This document shows positions 48,702 through 57,819 of a stretch of DNA of 58,546 nt, in pieces (within the stretch, counting starts at the first letter, position 1; the number at the start of each line of letters is the position of its first letter). The notes under the pieces were generated by a model. That model was not told where the DNA came from, did no database searches, and saw only the letters and a list, made by a program, of their open reading frames with translations. The translations under genes and the position numbers were made by a program. Origin of the DNA: Candidatus Fermentibacterota bacterium (GTDB taxonomy: Bacteria > Fermentibacterota > Fermentibacteria > Fermentibacterales > Fermentibacteraceae); contig JAAYTY010000056.1 of the NCBI GenBank assembly GCA_012523605.1, positions 1 through 58,546 on the forward strand. The letters run 5' to 3'.

Positions 48702-49538
48702 ATGTTCGATGGATTGCTTTTTGAACTCATTCTATCGGTCGTTGCAGCACATCTCGTGATGGTGCCACTGGGTATCAAGTGGCAGTTCAGGCCCCTCCAG
48801 ATCGTCGCGAGGGCTCTTTTCATGTCGATGATCTGCCTCGTTGCATTGATGCTGCTACCGGACGAATGGGGCCTTTGGATCAGATTCGCAGCGGGGGTCT
48901 GCCTGGCGATTCTGCAGATTCCCCTTGTTATCCTGCCTTTCCTCTATGCCGATCCGGAAAGGGCCGTGAAGATCGCCGAGGATATCGTGCTATCCCCGGC
49001 TGACGGCAGGATCATATACGTGAAGAAGTCCACGAAGGGCGTTCTACCTCTGGGTGAAAAGCGGGGAGAAACCTTCGAGCTCAGAGAGCTTCTCGGCATC
49101 TCTGGATTTGACGATGACTGCATACTCGTCGGGATCACCATGAACTTCCTCGATGTCCATGTGAACAGGGCGCCGGTTACGGGGGTTCTCACCAGAATCA
49201 CTGATGCAGGCGACAGCTATCTTTCCCTCAGGAAGCCTCTCGCCGTCATCCGGAATTCCAGGAGGACATCGATCTTCGAATCAGGCAATTGCTCCGTGGC
49301 TGTTGTCCAGATCGCGTCCAGGATGGTCAGGCGAATAGTTGGGTTCCACAAGGAGGGAACACGTATCGGCCAGGGCGATAGATTCGGAATGATCAGGCTG
49401 GGCTCTCAAGTTGATGTCGCAGTTCCCGGCAGTCAGGTCGAGGATGTCCTGGTGAGCAAGGGGGATCTGGTTGTGGCCGGCGTCACCCCGTTGATGAGGC
49501 TTGCAGGAATCCACCGGAATGACCGAGGGACTGAATGA
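48702..49538 (+). CDS. Membrane-anchored phosphatidylserine decarboxylase-like pyruvoyl enzyme
   Basis: This 278-residue protein has two or three N-terminal hydrophobic helices (about 5-82) fused to a PSD-type domain. That domain has LSPADGRIIYVKK (Asp101), NFLDVHVNRAPVTG (His153) and the self-cleavage site RLGSQVDVAVPG, with Gly234-Ser235 corresponding to the point where the pyruvoyl group forms. The spacing Asp/His/Ser matches archaetidyl- or phosphatidylserine decarboxylases of the short type. It lies directly after the ATP-grasp gene with no gap. Bulk phosphatidylethanolamine synthesis is possible, but in a surface-glycan locus decarboxylation of an amino-acid-modified lipid or glycan is also plausible. 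Confidence 0.85.
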   Translation: MFDGLLFELILSVVAAHLVMVPLGIKWQFRPLQIVARALFMSMICLVALMLLPDEWGLWIRFAAGVCLAILQIPLVILPFLYADPERAVKIAEDIVLSPADGRIIYVKKSTKGVLPLGEKRGETFELRELLGISGFDDDCILVGITMNFLDVHVNRAPVTGVLTRITDAGDSYLSLRKPLAVIRNSRRTSIFESGNCSVAVVQIASRMVRRIVGFHKEGTRIGQGDRFGMIRLGSQVDVAVPGSQVEDVLVSKGDLVVAGVTPLMRLAGIHRNDRGTE

Positions 49539-49542
49539 CTTC

Positions 49543-50622
49543 TCAAGCACTGCCTCCCCGCTTGTTCGCCAGCACTTCCGAGTAGGTTTCCAGCAGCCTG
49601 GATACGGTGGTTCTGAGAGACCACTTCTCGAGAGCCATTTCCCTTCCATTGCTTCGGTTCCGACCCCGCAGGATATCTGCAGCTGCTTCTGCGAGGATAT
49701 CCGGATCAGGAGGGAAAACGCCACCCGGGCTTATACCATCGAGCTGATCCTCTACATCTCCTACAGGTGTGCTCACGACAGGCAAGTTGCAGAAGTTCGC
49801 TTCTTTCACGATGGTCGGTGACGCTTCTGTCCGCGAGGTCAGGATGACAAGGTCAACCGCGTTCAGCAGAACCGGGACTTCTTCATGCCTGTAACCGCGG
49901 AAGATCACCTCTTCGACATCTACACCGAGAGCTCCCAGCCTGTCCAGGATGCTCCTGAACAGGGGATACCCCTTTTCGAGCCTTTCGGTGCTCTCCCCGG
50001 CGAAAAGAACCTTGAGGGAGTCCTTCCCCCAACCGAGCTCCGAGCAGGCCGCCGCCCTGTCCAACGGGACGAACAATCCCTCATCAGGACCGATAGGGAT
50101 GCACTTCCTGACCCTGCCTCGCACGTGCCGCAGATCGTGCGGATTCACGACTATCGTCGCGTCTGCCAGCCTCGAAGCTATCCTCGCCAGAAGCGAGTCC
50201 TTGAAGTACAGGAGCCTTTCTCCGAGCCCCCGGGGCACCCTGGGCTCGTAGTCCCGGTACCCGAACTCCCCGTGGATATGGAGAACCAGCGGCAGCCTCG
50301 CGGCCAGCGCACATACGATTCCGGCGTGCGCATACTGCGCATGAACCAGGTCGTACTTCCGGCTCGACAACAACCTGGTCAGCCGTGTCACAGCCGTCAG
50401 ATAGGATGTGCGCCTCCCGGCTCCACCTTCCGGTCTGATCAGGAAGACATCGTGCCGGCCGCGGGCTTTTCCCAGACCCCTTACCATTGCCTGCACGAAG
50501 GCGCCGCTCGCTGGCCTGTCTGCAGTCGGCCACATGGCCGTCACATGAAGAACCCGCGGAGTATCCCCGGTAGCGGTATCGATGCTCACTTCGTCAGTCC
50601 CTGCATCGCAATGCATCAGCAC
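49543..50622 (-). CDS. Family 4 glycosyltransferase
   Basis: The 359-residue protein (start GTG 50622, with ATG 50616 or GTG 50589 as alternatives) opens RVLHVTAMWPTADRPASGAFVQAMVRGL. That is the normal acceptor-side start of the GT4 group making capsule or O-antigen. HIHGEFGYRDYEPRVPRGLG and the donor-side VDLVILTSRTEASPTIVKEANFCNLPVVSTPVGD follow. The ends of this gene and the PSD-like gene are convergent and separated by four bases, with no terminator. Donor and acceptor are unknown. A TF start choice cannot be made because no ribosome site stands out. Confidence 0.85.
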   Translation of the reverse strand: MLMHCDAGTDEVSIDTATGDTPRVLHVTAMWPTADRPASGAFVQAMVRGLGKARGRHDVFLIRPEGGAGRRTSYLTAVTRLTRLLSSRKYDLVHAQYAHAGIVCALAARLPLVLHIHGEFGYRDYEPRVPRGLGERLLYFKDSLLARIASRLADATIVVNPHDLRHVRGRVRKCIPIGPDEGLFVPLDRAAACSELGWGKDSLKVLFAGESTERLEKGYPLFRSILDRLGALGVDVEEVIFRGYRHEEVPVLLNAVDLVILTSRTEASPTIVKEANFCNLPVVSTPVGDVEDQLDGISPGGVFPPDPDILAEAAADILRGRNRSNGREMALEKWSLRTTVSRLLETYSEVLANKRGGSA

Positions 50623-50658
50623 GTCCGCATTCCGGTGGAAGATCTCCCGTCAGCCCGG

Positions 50659-51216
50659 TCAGCGGATGTCAATTGCCCCGGCCTCCGTGGAGGGGCTGTC
50701 TGTCAGTCGGTTCCTGATGACTCTCGCCGGCACCCCTCCGACCACGCAGAAGTCGGGGACATCCCTGTTGACCAGCGAAAGCGCTCCCACTATCGCCCCC
50801 TCGCCGATCCGCAACCCCGGCATGATGACAGCCCGCAACCCTATCCAGGCGCCGTTCGCCACCACAGTGGCGGGATGATCCTGCTCTCCCTGGAGTGCAA
50901 CTGGAGTGTGCGGGTCCGAACAGCGGTGGGTTCTCGCGATGAAGTAGACTTCGGGCGCGATGAGAACGTTCTCGCCTATCTCGACGTTCGCAAGATGCGC
51001 TCCTTCGTTGATGTGCGAGTTCGATCCGATCCTGACGTTCTCTCCACGCCCGATATAGACTCCCTGATTGAACCTGACGTTGCTTCCCATCGCGGGAAGA
51101 ATCCGTGAGATAACGAAGCATCTCAGCCGGTTGAACAGCTTTCCTCCGGGGAAGAAATACCCGGGGAGCCTGCATGCAAAGATGTAGTAGACGATCAGCC
51201 AGAAGGACCTTATCAT
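50659..51216 (-). CDS. Left-handed beta-helix acyltransferase (hexapeptide, WbbJ/NodL-like)
   Basis: A 185-residue protein from ATG 51216, with GGGAGAG upstream; the open frame before it is not coding. A hydrophobic N-terminal stretch is followed by repeated hexapeptides (VRFNQGVYIGRGENVRIGSNSHINEGAHLANVEIGENVLI). Then come HRCSDPHTP (the acyltransferase loop with His), ATVVANGAWIGLRAVIMPGLRIGEGAIVGALSLVNRDVPDFCVVGGVPARVI. This is the standard sugar O-acetyltransferase pattern, including the final VVGGVPARVI. It would O-acetylate a sugar, using acetyl-CoA. It lies 36 bases upstream of the preceding GT4. Confidence 0.87.
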   Translation of the reverse strand: MIRSFWLIVYYIFACRLPGYFFPGGKLFNRLRCFVISRILPAMGSNVRFNQGVYIGRGENVRIGSNSHINEGAHLANVEIGENVLIAPEVYFIARTHRCSDPHTPVALQGEQDHPATVVANGAWIGLRAVIMPGLRIGEGAIVGALSLVNRDVPDFCVVGGVPARVIRNRLTDSPSTEAGAIDIR

Positions 51217-51304
51217 CCGGGACTCTCCCTTCCCGAAGCAGTCAATGATTCCCTGGGCTTCATGAGCAGTATGGCCTCCTGTCACGGGATCAGATCTATG
51301 CGGA

Positions 51305-52555
51305 TCATAGCACTCTGTTCTGCATTGCGATGAGCCGGGAGAGGCTTGTCTCGATCGCGGAGTCAATCGGGATCCTTCCACCGAGCAGGGCTTCGACGGA
51401 GCGTCTTTCCGAGTATTCGATGACTTCATGCTCCCGGAGAAGGCTCAGGAGAGCTTCCCCGATCCTGTTCACTGCGGGGCCGTCGGACCTGCCGAGGTAC
51501 TTGCGCCTCATGCCCCGTGCAGCTGTGAACATCCATGCGGCGGGGCCGGGATCGAGCCTGGGGCTGTAACCTCTGTCCGTTGCGAAATCCAGCAGGTCCG
51601 GGCACAGTCTGGACAGGATGTTCCGATAGAGCCTCCGACTCAGCATGGTATTCTGCAGATTGTTCTTCAGCCCTCTCCTGTCGCTCAGCCGGAACCTGCT
51701 GCAAAGGCATGCCTCGACGAAATCCCCGGCAAGAAACGGAAGCTTCACGAAACCCGGGCGGCAGATGCTTGAGGCGAGGTTGCAGAACAAGCCGGGATAA
51801 GCGAACAGCGCCAGCCAGGAAACCCCCTTCTGTTCACCTGAGGTTCCCGGCAACCCCGAGAGAGCTGTCTCCAGGCTGGCCAGGTAGCCGTCGTCGAAGA
51901 CTGCAGGATCGAAGAGACATGGAACCTCGATGGGCACGCGTGGGCGCAGACCCAGGACTCCTGCCACATACTGCGGCATCGCTTCGGACGGAAGGGAGGG
52001 TGGCCTGATGATCTCTCCCTCTCCCCAGAACAGGATGTCCGCTTCTTCGGCGGTTCTTGCCAGCGAAGCAACGATGTGGCTCTTTTCGAGCCTTGGAATC
52101 CTGTCGCCGGATGCAAGCATCTCTCTCATTGTCTGCAATATCTCGACACTGGTCAACGAAGCCGGGTCTATGATGCGATGTCGAAGACCGAAGTGCCTCG
52201 CCATGGCGGCTACCAGCTGCTCCTCGCGGGTTGGATTGGGGATGGTCCACGTGAAGAGAACCGGGCGCAGCCCCTGTTCGAGAAGTGCTGCAAGAAGAAG
52301 CCTGGAATCGTAGCCGGCCGACATCAGAAGACCCACTCGAGAAGCACGTTCTGTCAGCGTGCAGACGGTCTTCCCCAGCACATCCGCAATGTGGGACTCA
52401 TCCGGCCACGGGCGAGTTCCGAAGGCCGATTCCAGGCCGGGCCTGGCTGACAGAGCCAGTGGAAGCACCGGCTCGTGGGAGCAGTCAGCACCATCGAACG
52501 CTCCACCGCGGGGCAGAAACCCGAGATGCGCTAACCAGGCCGGCCGGTATTGCAC
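51305..52555 (-). CDS. Asparagine-synthetase-like ATP-PPase without glutaminase domain
   Basis: The 416-residue protein starts at GTG 52555. It has GLLMSAGYDSRLLLA, the PP-loop SGGxDS in a changed form, then RIIDPASLTSVEILQTMREMLASGDR and FATDRGYSPRL, resembling the synthetase half of AsnB. It lacks the N-terminal Cys2 glutaminase domain, so it would need free ammonia or another amine donor. In surface-glycan loci such proteins amidate uronic acids or aminate carboxyls. It is three bases from the stop of the GT4 gene upstream and 88 bases from the acyltransferase gene, which carries no clear feature. Confidence 0.78.
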   Translation of the reverse strand: MQYRPAWLAHLGFLPRGGAFDGADCSHEPVLPLALSARPGLESAFGTRPWPDESHIADVLGKTVCTLTERASRVGLLMSAGYDSRLLLAALLEQGLRPVLFTWTIPNPTREEQLVAAMARHFGLRHRIIDPASLTSVEILQTMREMLASGDRIPRLEKSHIVASLARTAEEADILFWGEGEIIRPPSLPSEAMPQYVAGVLGLRPRVPIEVPCLFDPAVFDDGYLASLETALSGLPGTSGEQKGVSWLALFAYPGLFCNLASSICRPGFVKLPFLAGDFVEACLCSRFRLSDRRGLKNNLQNTMLSRRLYRNILSRLCPDLLDFATDRGYSPRLDPGPAAWMFTAARGMRRKYLGRSDGPAVNRIGEALLSLLREHEVIEYSERRSVEALLGGRIPIDSAIETSLSRLIAMQNRVL

Positions 52556-52558
52556 GAA

Positions 52559-53833
52559 TCAGTCCCCTGTTCCCGACAGAGAGGGGAATCCCGCGCCCGG
52601 CTTCCCTGTTCCGGAATCGGTCAGGGCTTCGTAGAGCTTGAACATGGTTTCAGACCAGCGCTCGATCGAGAAGGAATCGAGAATCCGGTTGCGGCCTGCC
52701 CCGCGCGCCCTCGCCCTCCACTCGGGCAGGCTGCCGAGCATCGATTCGATGGCCTCCGAATACGCTTCCGGGGTGGGATCGACGGCACAGACCCCGTGCT
52801 CCGGGCCGAACAGCCTGGACAGCGCTCCCGTGTTGGCACCGACAAGGGGGACGCCCATGGCGAGGCTCTCGTAAACCGAGTTGTTGACGGATTCGCCGCA
52901 CCACGGTTCCCAGGAAACGAGCGTGAGGTCCGCCGTAGCAAAAAGGCGCTCGATGTCCAGCCTGGTTCCGAGGAAGATCGTCCTGCAGTTTCCGATTCCA
53001 CTCGCCAGGTTTTCGATTCTCCCCCTTTCTTCGCCTTCGCCGATGTAGATGAAGCAGATGTGCCTTTCAGTCCTCTCTGCAACGAGCCTCTGCGCATTCA
53101 CAATCAGATCGAAATCGACAGCCTTGCGGAAATTCCTGGGGTGGATGATCACGATATCATCCGGTCGTAGCGAGAGCTCTTCCCTCATGCCGGCGACGAC
53201 CTCCGGCTCGAACTGTTTCGTGTCTATCCCGTTATGGATGCAGAGCAGGCGATCCTTCCCTGCTATTCCGAGCTCTGCCAGTTTATCCCTGATCAGTATG
53301 GAGTTGGCTACATGGGCTGATACTGCTTGCCTGTCCAGGAACCTGTACCAGGCCCCTCCCAGAATGGCCTTGAGGGCGTTAGGCCTGGCTGGACCGCCCC
53401 TCCAGTGGGCGACGATCGAGATATCCGGGTACCTGAGAATCTTGAGAATCGAGGCCATCCAGAGGTGCGAAGCCCCGAAGTGAGTATGGACCAGATTTAT
53501 CCGATGCTTCGCCATCACCCTGTCGATCCGGCGTATCTCCCTCAGTCCGAAGGGATAGCCCTCTGAGGGAACGATCTCCACCCGGCATCCTTCGTCTTCG
53601 AAGACCTTGGCCCACCATTTCCTCTCGGGCAGAACGAGTGTCATTTCGTTTCCTGATCCGACCAGCCTGCTTCCCAGGGATAGCAGACTGGAACCGAAAC
53701 TCCCGAGGTGCTCCGGCGAGAACTCGGCCATCTCGAGAGCTCTGATTCCAGCTTCTTTCACAGGACCACTCTTATCGAATAAGTCAGGCCGGACCTCACC
53801 GGAATCCCTGGATTCATCCCTGGCATTTTCCAT
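52559..53833 (-). CDS. Family 4 glycosyltransferase
   Basis: This 424-residue GT-B protein has an acceptor side with LVHTHFGASHLWMASILK and FEDEGCRVEIVPSEGYPFGL. The donor side reads DIVIIHPRNFRKAVDFDLIVNAQRL and SWEPWCGESVNNSVYESLAMGVPLVGANTG, the E-x7-E region. The N-terminal ~35 residues are charged and may not all be translated; the chosen ATG 53833 overlaps the upstream gene by 20 bases and ATG 53731 is an alternative, but shortens a conserved-looking helix. It probably extends the glycan made in this locus. Confidence 0.83.
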   Translation of the reverse strand: MENARDESRDSGEVRPDLFDKSGPVKEAGIRALEMAEFSPEHLGSFGSSLLSLGSRLVGSGNEMTLVLPERKWWAKVFEDEGCRVEIVPSEGYPFGLREIRRIDRVMAKHRINLVHTHFGASHLWMASILKILRYPDISIVAHWRGGPARPNALKAILGGAWYRFLDRQAVSAHVANSILIRDKLAELGIAGKDRLLCIHNGIDTKQFEPEVVAGMREELSLRPDDIVIIHPRNFRKAVDFDLIVNAQRLVAERTERHICFIYIGEGEERGRIENLASGIGNCRTIFLGTRLDIERLFATADLTLVSWEPWCGESVNNSVYESLAMGVPLVGANTGALSRLFGPEHGVCAVDPTPEAYSEAIESMLGSLPEWRARARGAGRNRILDSFSIERWSETMFKLYEALTDSGTGKPGAGFPSLSGTGD

Positions 53834-54917
53834 CCCGGCAGTCGTTGCACAAAAGACCCATATAGAGATCGCTCAGCTTCGCGGTCATCACTTCGGGCGA
53901 GTATTCCGCTGCTCTAGACAAGGCCTTGACTGACATCTCGTGACGGAAGCCTCGATCCATCAGGCGTCTCAGACAACCTGCCGCGGATTCCGGCGAACCG
54001 GGATCGAAGAGCAGGCCATATTGCCCGTTTCCGATAAGTTCCCTGAGTGCGGGAATGTCCGAGAGGACGACAGGCAGTCCGACAGCCATCGCTTCGGCTG
54101 CAGCAATGCCGAAGGTTTCCGAGAGACTTGCCAGCGCGAAGGCATCGTAGTTCTTCAGCAGCCCAGGAACATCGTCTATCGTGCCCAGGATTCTCACCCT
54201 GTCTTCCAGGCGGGTCTCGTTGATGATCTTGACCAATGAATCCCTGAAACGCGGGTGGCCGTCTCCAACCAGATCGAGAGTCACATCCAGTCCCTCGCTC
54301 ACAAGTATTCCCACGGCCCTCACCAGTGTTTTCTGGTCCTTCAGCATGTCGAGCCGGCCCACGCACACCAAAGCAAGTCTCCCGGTGTTCCCGAGACCCG
54401 GCATGCTGTACGGCTCCGGTCTCTCGAAGGAGGCATCGTAGCTGTTCGGAACCGATACCATCCTGCGGGCCGGGTAACCCGATCTCTCGAGATCCATGCG
54501 ATGTGATTCGGAAACCGCTACTATCCTGTCGAATCTGGCGAGGACCCACTTGTGCACCGCAAGATGCCACCCCGTCTCATGCCCGTGGACGGTGGCCACC
54601 AGCTTCACTCCCGTCGCTTTGGAAGCCAGGTAGGCGTGAAATGCATCTACCACTCCATTGCAGTGAACTATTTCGATCTTCTTATCCTCTATGTAACGGT
54701 GCAGCCTCTTCACCGCCGGCATCGAGAACGAGGCTTTTCTGCCCAGTAGAATGCTATCCGATGCAAGGGCGGCAGCCCTGTCTGCCAACCTGCCTGGTTT
54801 CCCGAGAATGCAGAGACAGGCATCAACACGGGATCCTTTGAACTGGCCGAGCAATGTGACCAGGAGCCGCTCCTTGCCGCCGACATCGAGTGAGTCATCC
54901 ATGAAAAGCACTCTCAT
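53814..54917 (-). CDS. Family 4 glycosyltransferase
   Basis: The 367-residue protein starts at ATG 54917 (ATGA overlaps the upstream stop). It begins MRVLFMDDSLDVGGKERLLVTLL. Features are IVHCNGVVDAFHAYLASKA, VATVHGHETGWHLAVHKW, LVCVGRLDMLKDQKTLVRAVGIL and ALASLSETFGIAAAEAMAVGLPVVLSD, the E-x7-E donor site, clearly GT4. The 551-residue open frame is longer only because its upstream part overlaps the next gene. Four glycosyltransferases lie between 49.5 and 56.1 kb, enough for a repeat unit of several sugars. The sugar donor is unknown. Confidence 0.9.
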   Translation of the reverse strand: MRVLFMDDSLDVGGKERLLVTLLGQFKGSRVDACLCILGKPGRLADRAAALASDSILLGRKASFSMPAVKRLHRYIEDKKIEIVHCNGVVDAFHAYLASKATGVKLVATVHGHETGWHLAVHKWVLARFDRIVAVSESHRMDLERSGYPARRMVSVPNSYDASFERPEPYSMPGLGNTGRLALVCVGRLDMLKDQKTLVRAVGILVSEGLDVTLDLVGDGHPRFRDSLVKIINETRLEDRVRILGTIDDVPGLLKNYDAFALASLSETFGIAAAEAMAVGLPVVLSDIPALRELIGNGQYGLLFDPGSPESAAGCLRRLMDRGFRHEMSVKALSRAAEYSPEVMTAKLSDLYMGLLCNDCRDGKCQG

Positions 54918-56068
54918 CGCGATATGTGCTCCAGGCTGATTCCTGCAACCGAGAGACTCTTCAGGAGAGTCGCGAACCTGCTTCCCCATTCCGCGCCGGC
55001 AACCGACAGGCTGAGCGCTCTGCTTTCTTCTGAGGTGAACTCGATGGCGTGTTCGAGCGCCTGCTCGAGTGTGAATTCCGGAGCGTAGAGGACGGCTGCG
55101 GCAAGGGGATCCTGCCGGAGACTGTCGAGCCCCGTCGCATAGACAGGCCTCCCGCATGCAAGATACTCGTACACCTTCAACGGGCTGACGCTCGCGGAAA
55201 CCTTGCTGGAAACGAACGGAGCGAGGCAAAGTGAGAAACGCTTCATGTACGCAGGAAGGGCCGCATGGGGACGATGACCGAGCTGACGACCTCCGCGGGC
55301 GACAACACTTTCCACCCGGCTCGTGCAATCCGGGTCGGTTTTTCCGATAAGCAGAAGCTCGCCGTTTCTTTCTCTGGCCAGCTCGGCAGCCCGGGCTAGG
55401 AGCTCGAAATCGACGTGCTTGAAAAGTGTCCCCGCGAAACCTATTACAGGACCTGTGACGAAGGGCCAATCCGCAGGAGGTGAAGCGTCATCGGTATTGA
55501 AAAGGAGGGAGTCGAAACCATTCGGAATCACGGAATGGCATCTGGTTCGGGCTCCGTACTTGCCCTCCAGCACCGGTGAAGTGAATACACAGAGGTCTGC
55601 ATTGCCGAGCAGCCATTCGGTTCCTGGTCGAAGCCTGCGACCGCCGTACTCCGGCAGTATGTAATCGTCCACCATGTCGAACACGATGTTATCGGGCTCG
55701 AGAAAACGAACAGCATCGGAGTACCGGGGATCGTAGATCCATAGAGTCCCCACTGTCAGGCCCAGATCATCCAGTGCATGTCTTATCTGGCGCGACCATG
55801 ACGAATGGTCGATCAGGCTGGGCAGTCTGCCGTGCCTGAACGGGAGCGCCATCGTGGGCGTTAGAACGGTAAGCCCCGGCTTGACTCTCCTTGTTCGAGG
55901 CTTGAAGACAGGGCTGAGTCGATCGGATGAAAGCAGCTTGTTCCACGATTGCGACGGTTCTACGAAAAGCACGGGTACGCCCCTGTCGGCGAAGCGGGTC
56001 ATGAAGTGCTGCCTTCTGGACGAGAATCCGTCCCAGAACCCGCCTATGCAGACGATTGCCTTCTGCAT
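54914..56068 (-). CDS. GT-B glycosyltransferase (GT1/GT4-like, TuaH-type)
   Basis: The 384-residue protein begins at ATG 56068, two bases after the heparinase stop; TTG 56083 is an alternative. It opens AIVCIGGFWDGFSSRRQHFMTRF and has DNIVFDMVDDYILPEY, TSPVLEGKYG and VIPNGFDSLLF. The middle and end read GFAGTLFKHVDFELLARAAEL, LAPFVSSKVSASVSPLKVYEYLACGRPVYATGL. Those features fit the TuaH-like group of GT4 proteins in teichuronic-acid and capsule loci. The E-x7-E region is altered (SPLKVYEYLACG). Donor and linkage are not predictable. Confidence 0.8.
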   Translation of the reverse strand: MQKAIVCIGGFWDGFSSRRQHFMTRFADRGVPVLFVEPSQSWNKLLSSDRLSPVFKPRTRRVKPGLTVLTPTMALPFRHGRLPSLIDHSSWSRQIRHALDDLGLTVGTLWIYDPRYSDAVRFLEPDNIVFDMVDDYILPEYGGRRLRPGTEWLLGNADLCVFTSPVLEGKYGARTRCHSVIPNGFDSLLFNTDDASPPADWPFVTGPVIGFAGTLFKHVDFELLARAAELARERNGELLLIGKTDPDCTSRVESVVARGGRQLGHRPHAALPAYMKRFSLCLAPFVSSKVSASVSPLKVYEYLACGRPVYATGLDSLRQDPLAAAVLYAPEFTLEQALEHAIEFTSEESRALSLSVAGAEWGSRFATLLKSLSVAGISLEHISR

Positions 56069-56070
56069 CT

Positions 56071-57819
56071 TCAAGACCTGCAATCATTCGAGCGGCATGG
56101 GGCAATGCTGAACGACAGCAGTTTGCAGTCATCGGAATGCAGGATTATGAGATGAGCCTCTTCCAGGGAATCGTATTCGGGTGATCGCACGGTACGACCT
56201 GTTTCAACAGGCACGCTTGCGGAGAAAACCAGACGGTTCTGATCCCACCGAAGCCTCAGCTCGCGGGGTGATTCCTGTTCCAGCTGCCACTGCGATGGTA
56301 TCACCAGACGCACAGAAAAACCAGCAGCTGCCGAGTCGTTCGACTCCATACGGTCCGTCACCTCGAGTGCGCCATCCACGAGTCTGAGAGAGCGGCCCAG
56401 CTCGAAGTCATTGTACTTCACGGAGACACCTGCAGTGAACCCCCGCGGATCCTCGGAAGCTGTAAAGTGCCTCTGCACAGGCAACCACGATTCGAGATCG
56501 AAGGGTCCACTCGGATGGAAGCTGAAATAGTGCAGACCGGCATCGGGTACGGGACCGTTGTGAGCATGCATCGAGCGCAAGCGGTTCCTCATGCCGAGGT
56601 CACGATTGTAGGATCCCGTTCCGGGATCCACGATCAGCTGTCTACCCGAGTATGAGCAGCAGAGTTGGAGCAGGTCCTCATGATTGTGACCTCCCAGGCC
56701 CTGTTGACCTACGGGCTGCGCTGCCAGCACTGCCTCCAGGTCACCGAGTCTCAAGGTCACAATTCCGGATTCGGGCCTCGATCTGAAAGGGGGCCTTCTG
56801 TCAGGCTCCTCTCCGAAGATGCTTTCGTAGAGCGTGGCCATCATCGAAGGCATCTCGGGGCCGCGGGGCGTCACCCAGACTCCCGAATCGTCATCACCCA
56901 GCTGAGGCAGATTCCCACCGGCGTCGACGACGTCGAAAATCACCGAGAACATCATCCGAAGCCGCTCGAGGTAGCTTTCTTCCATTGCGAGGCCGGTCTT
57001 CTTCAGCATCAGTGCTGCGTGGGCAAACATGTCCAGGACCTGGAAATGGTAGGGAAGCGAGCCTTCGAAGGTCATGCCATCCGCCATGACCTGCTGTTCC
57101 ATGCAGAGCTCTATGCCCTCGATGGCCGAGCGGAGCCAGCGGGGGGAATCAGGATGCCCGGGCAGGGCGATCGCAAGGGCCAGCAAACCGCAGTAGTTGG
57201 CGGTGGTATGGTTCGTCGTCAGGCCGCTGCCCTTGATCTCCGGATTGCGGCAGACGTACTCCGCATGGATGGCGAGGAACCTCCCGAGGAACATGACGGA
57301 TGCGGGGTTTCCCTGCACATAGTCACTCCATGAAGCGACTGCCAGGACGACATTGAATGCCCTCCTGGCGCACTCCATAGGGGACAGCCAGTTGATCCCC
57401 ATCCCTGGCGGATTCATTACCGCCCATCGTCGCACATCACGCTCCCAGATGCCGAACAAGCCGTCGTCATCCCTGCATGAAGCCGCCATAGATACAGCTT
57501 CCCGGAAGGAGGATCTCTGCCAGACAGCCTTGGGGTCGTAGCCCGAACCATATCTCAGCCTCAGGAGCGGGTAAGGAATAGCCGGGAATCGATATCCGGA
57601 TACTGGATCAGTGTGCCAATCGAGTTCAGCACCCGAAGCCGGAAGGCCGGTTTTTTGATTGTGTCCATGTTCAGCAAGCTGTTCGAGATACCTTTCGGGG
57701 AGATAATCGATCTTTTCGACGGGTGGCGAAGGCCTGGTTGAAATCCTGGAGCAGTATCTCCTGAAGGAGATCCACTCGGCGATGCGGCCGGCCAACCCAA
57801 GGAAACCGGAAGGAGTCAT
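56071..57819 (-). CDS. Heparinase II/III-family protein
   Basis: This 582-residue protein from ATG 57819 (strong GGGAG upstream) has an alpha-helical N-terminal half: WAVMNPPGMGINWLSPMECARRAFNV and NHTTANYCGLLALAIAL. The C-terminal beta-sandwich has GHNHEDLLQLCCSYSGRQLIVDPGTGSYN, the conserved H-N-D/H-x-x-x-G-T-G-Y motif of heparinase II/III proteins. It shows no signal peptide, so it may be a cytoplasmic or inner-membrane-associated glycan lyase or a polysaccharide-modifying epimerase-like enzyme. In capsule loci these proteins occur with flippases and polymerases. The gap to the upstream gene is 115 bases and holds no ORF. The substrate is unknown. Confidence 0.87.
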   Translation of the reverse strand: MTPSGFLGLAGRIAEWISFRRYCSRISTRPSPPVEKIDYLPERYLEQLAEHGHNQKTGLPASGAELDWHTDPVSGYRFPAIPYPLLRLRYGSGYDPKAVWQRSSFREAVSMAASCRDDDGLFGIWERDVRRWAVMNPPGMGINWLSPMECARRAFNVVLAVASWSDYVQGNPASVMFLGRFLAIHAEYVCRNPEIKGSGLTTNHTTANYCGLLALAIALPGHPDSPRWLRSAIEGIELCMEQQVMADGMTFEGSLPYHFQVLDMFAHAALMLKKTGLAMEESYLERLRMMFSVIFDVVDAGGNLPQLGDDDSGVWVTPRGPEMPSMMATLYESIFGEEPDRRPPFRSRPESGIVTLRLGDLEAVLAAQPVGQQGLGGHNHEDLLQLCCSYSGRQLIVDPGTGSYNRDLGMRNRLRSMHAHNGPVPDAGLHYFSFHPSGPFDLESWLPVQRHFTASEDPRGFTAGVSVKYNDFELGRSLRLVDGALEVTDRMESNDSAAAGFSVRLVIPSQWQLEQESPRELRLRWDQNRLVFSASVPVETGRTVRSPEYDSLEEAHLIILHSDDCKLLSFSIAPCRSNDCRS

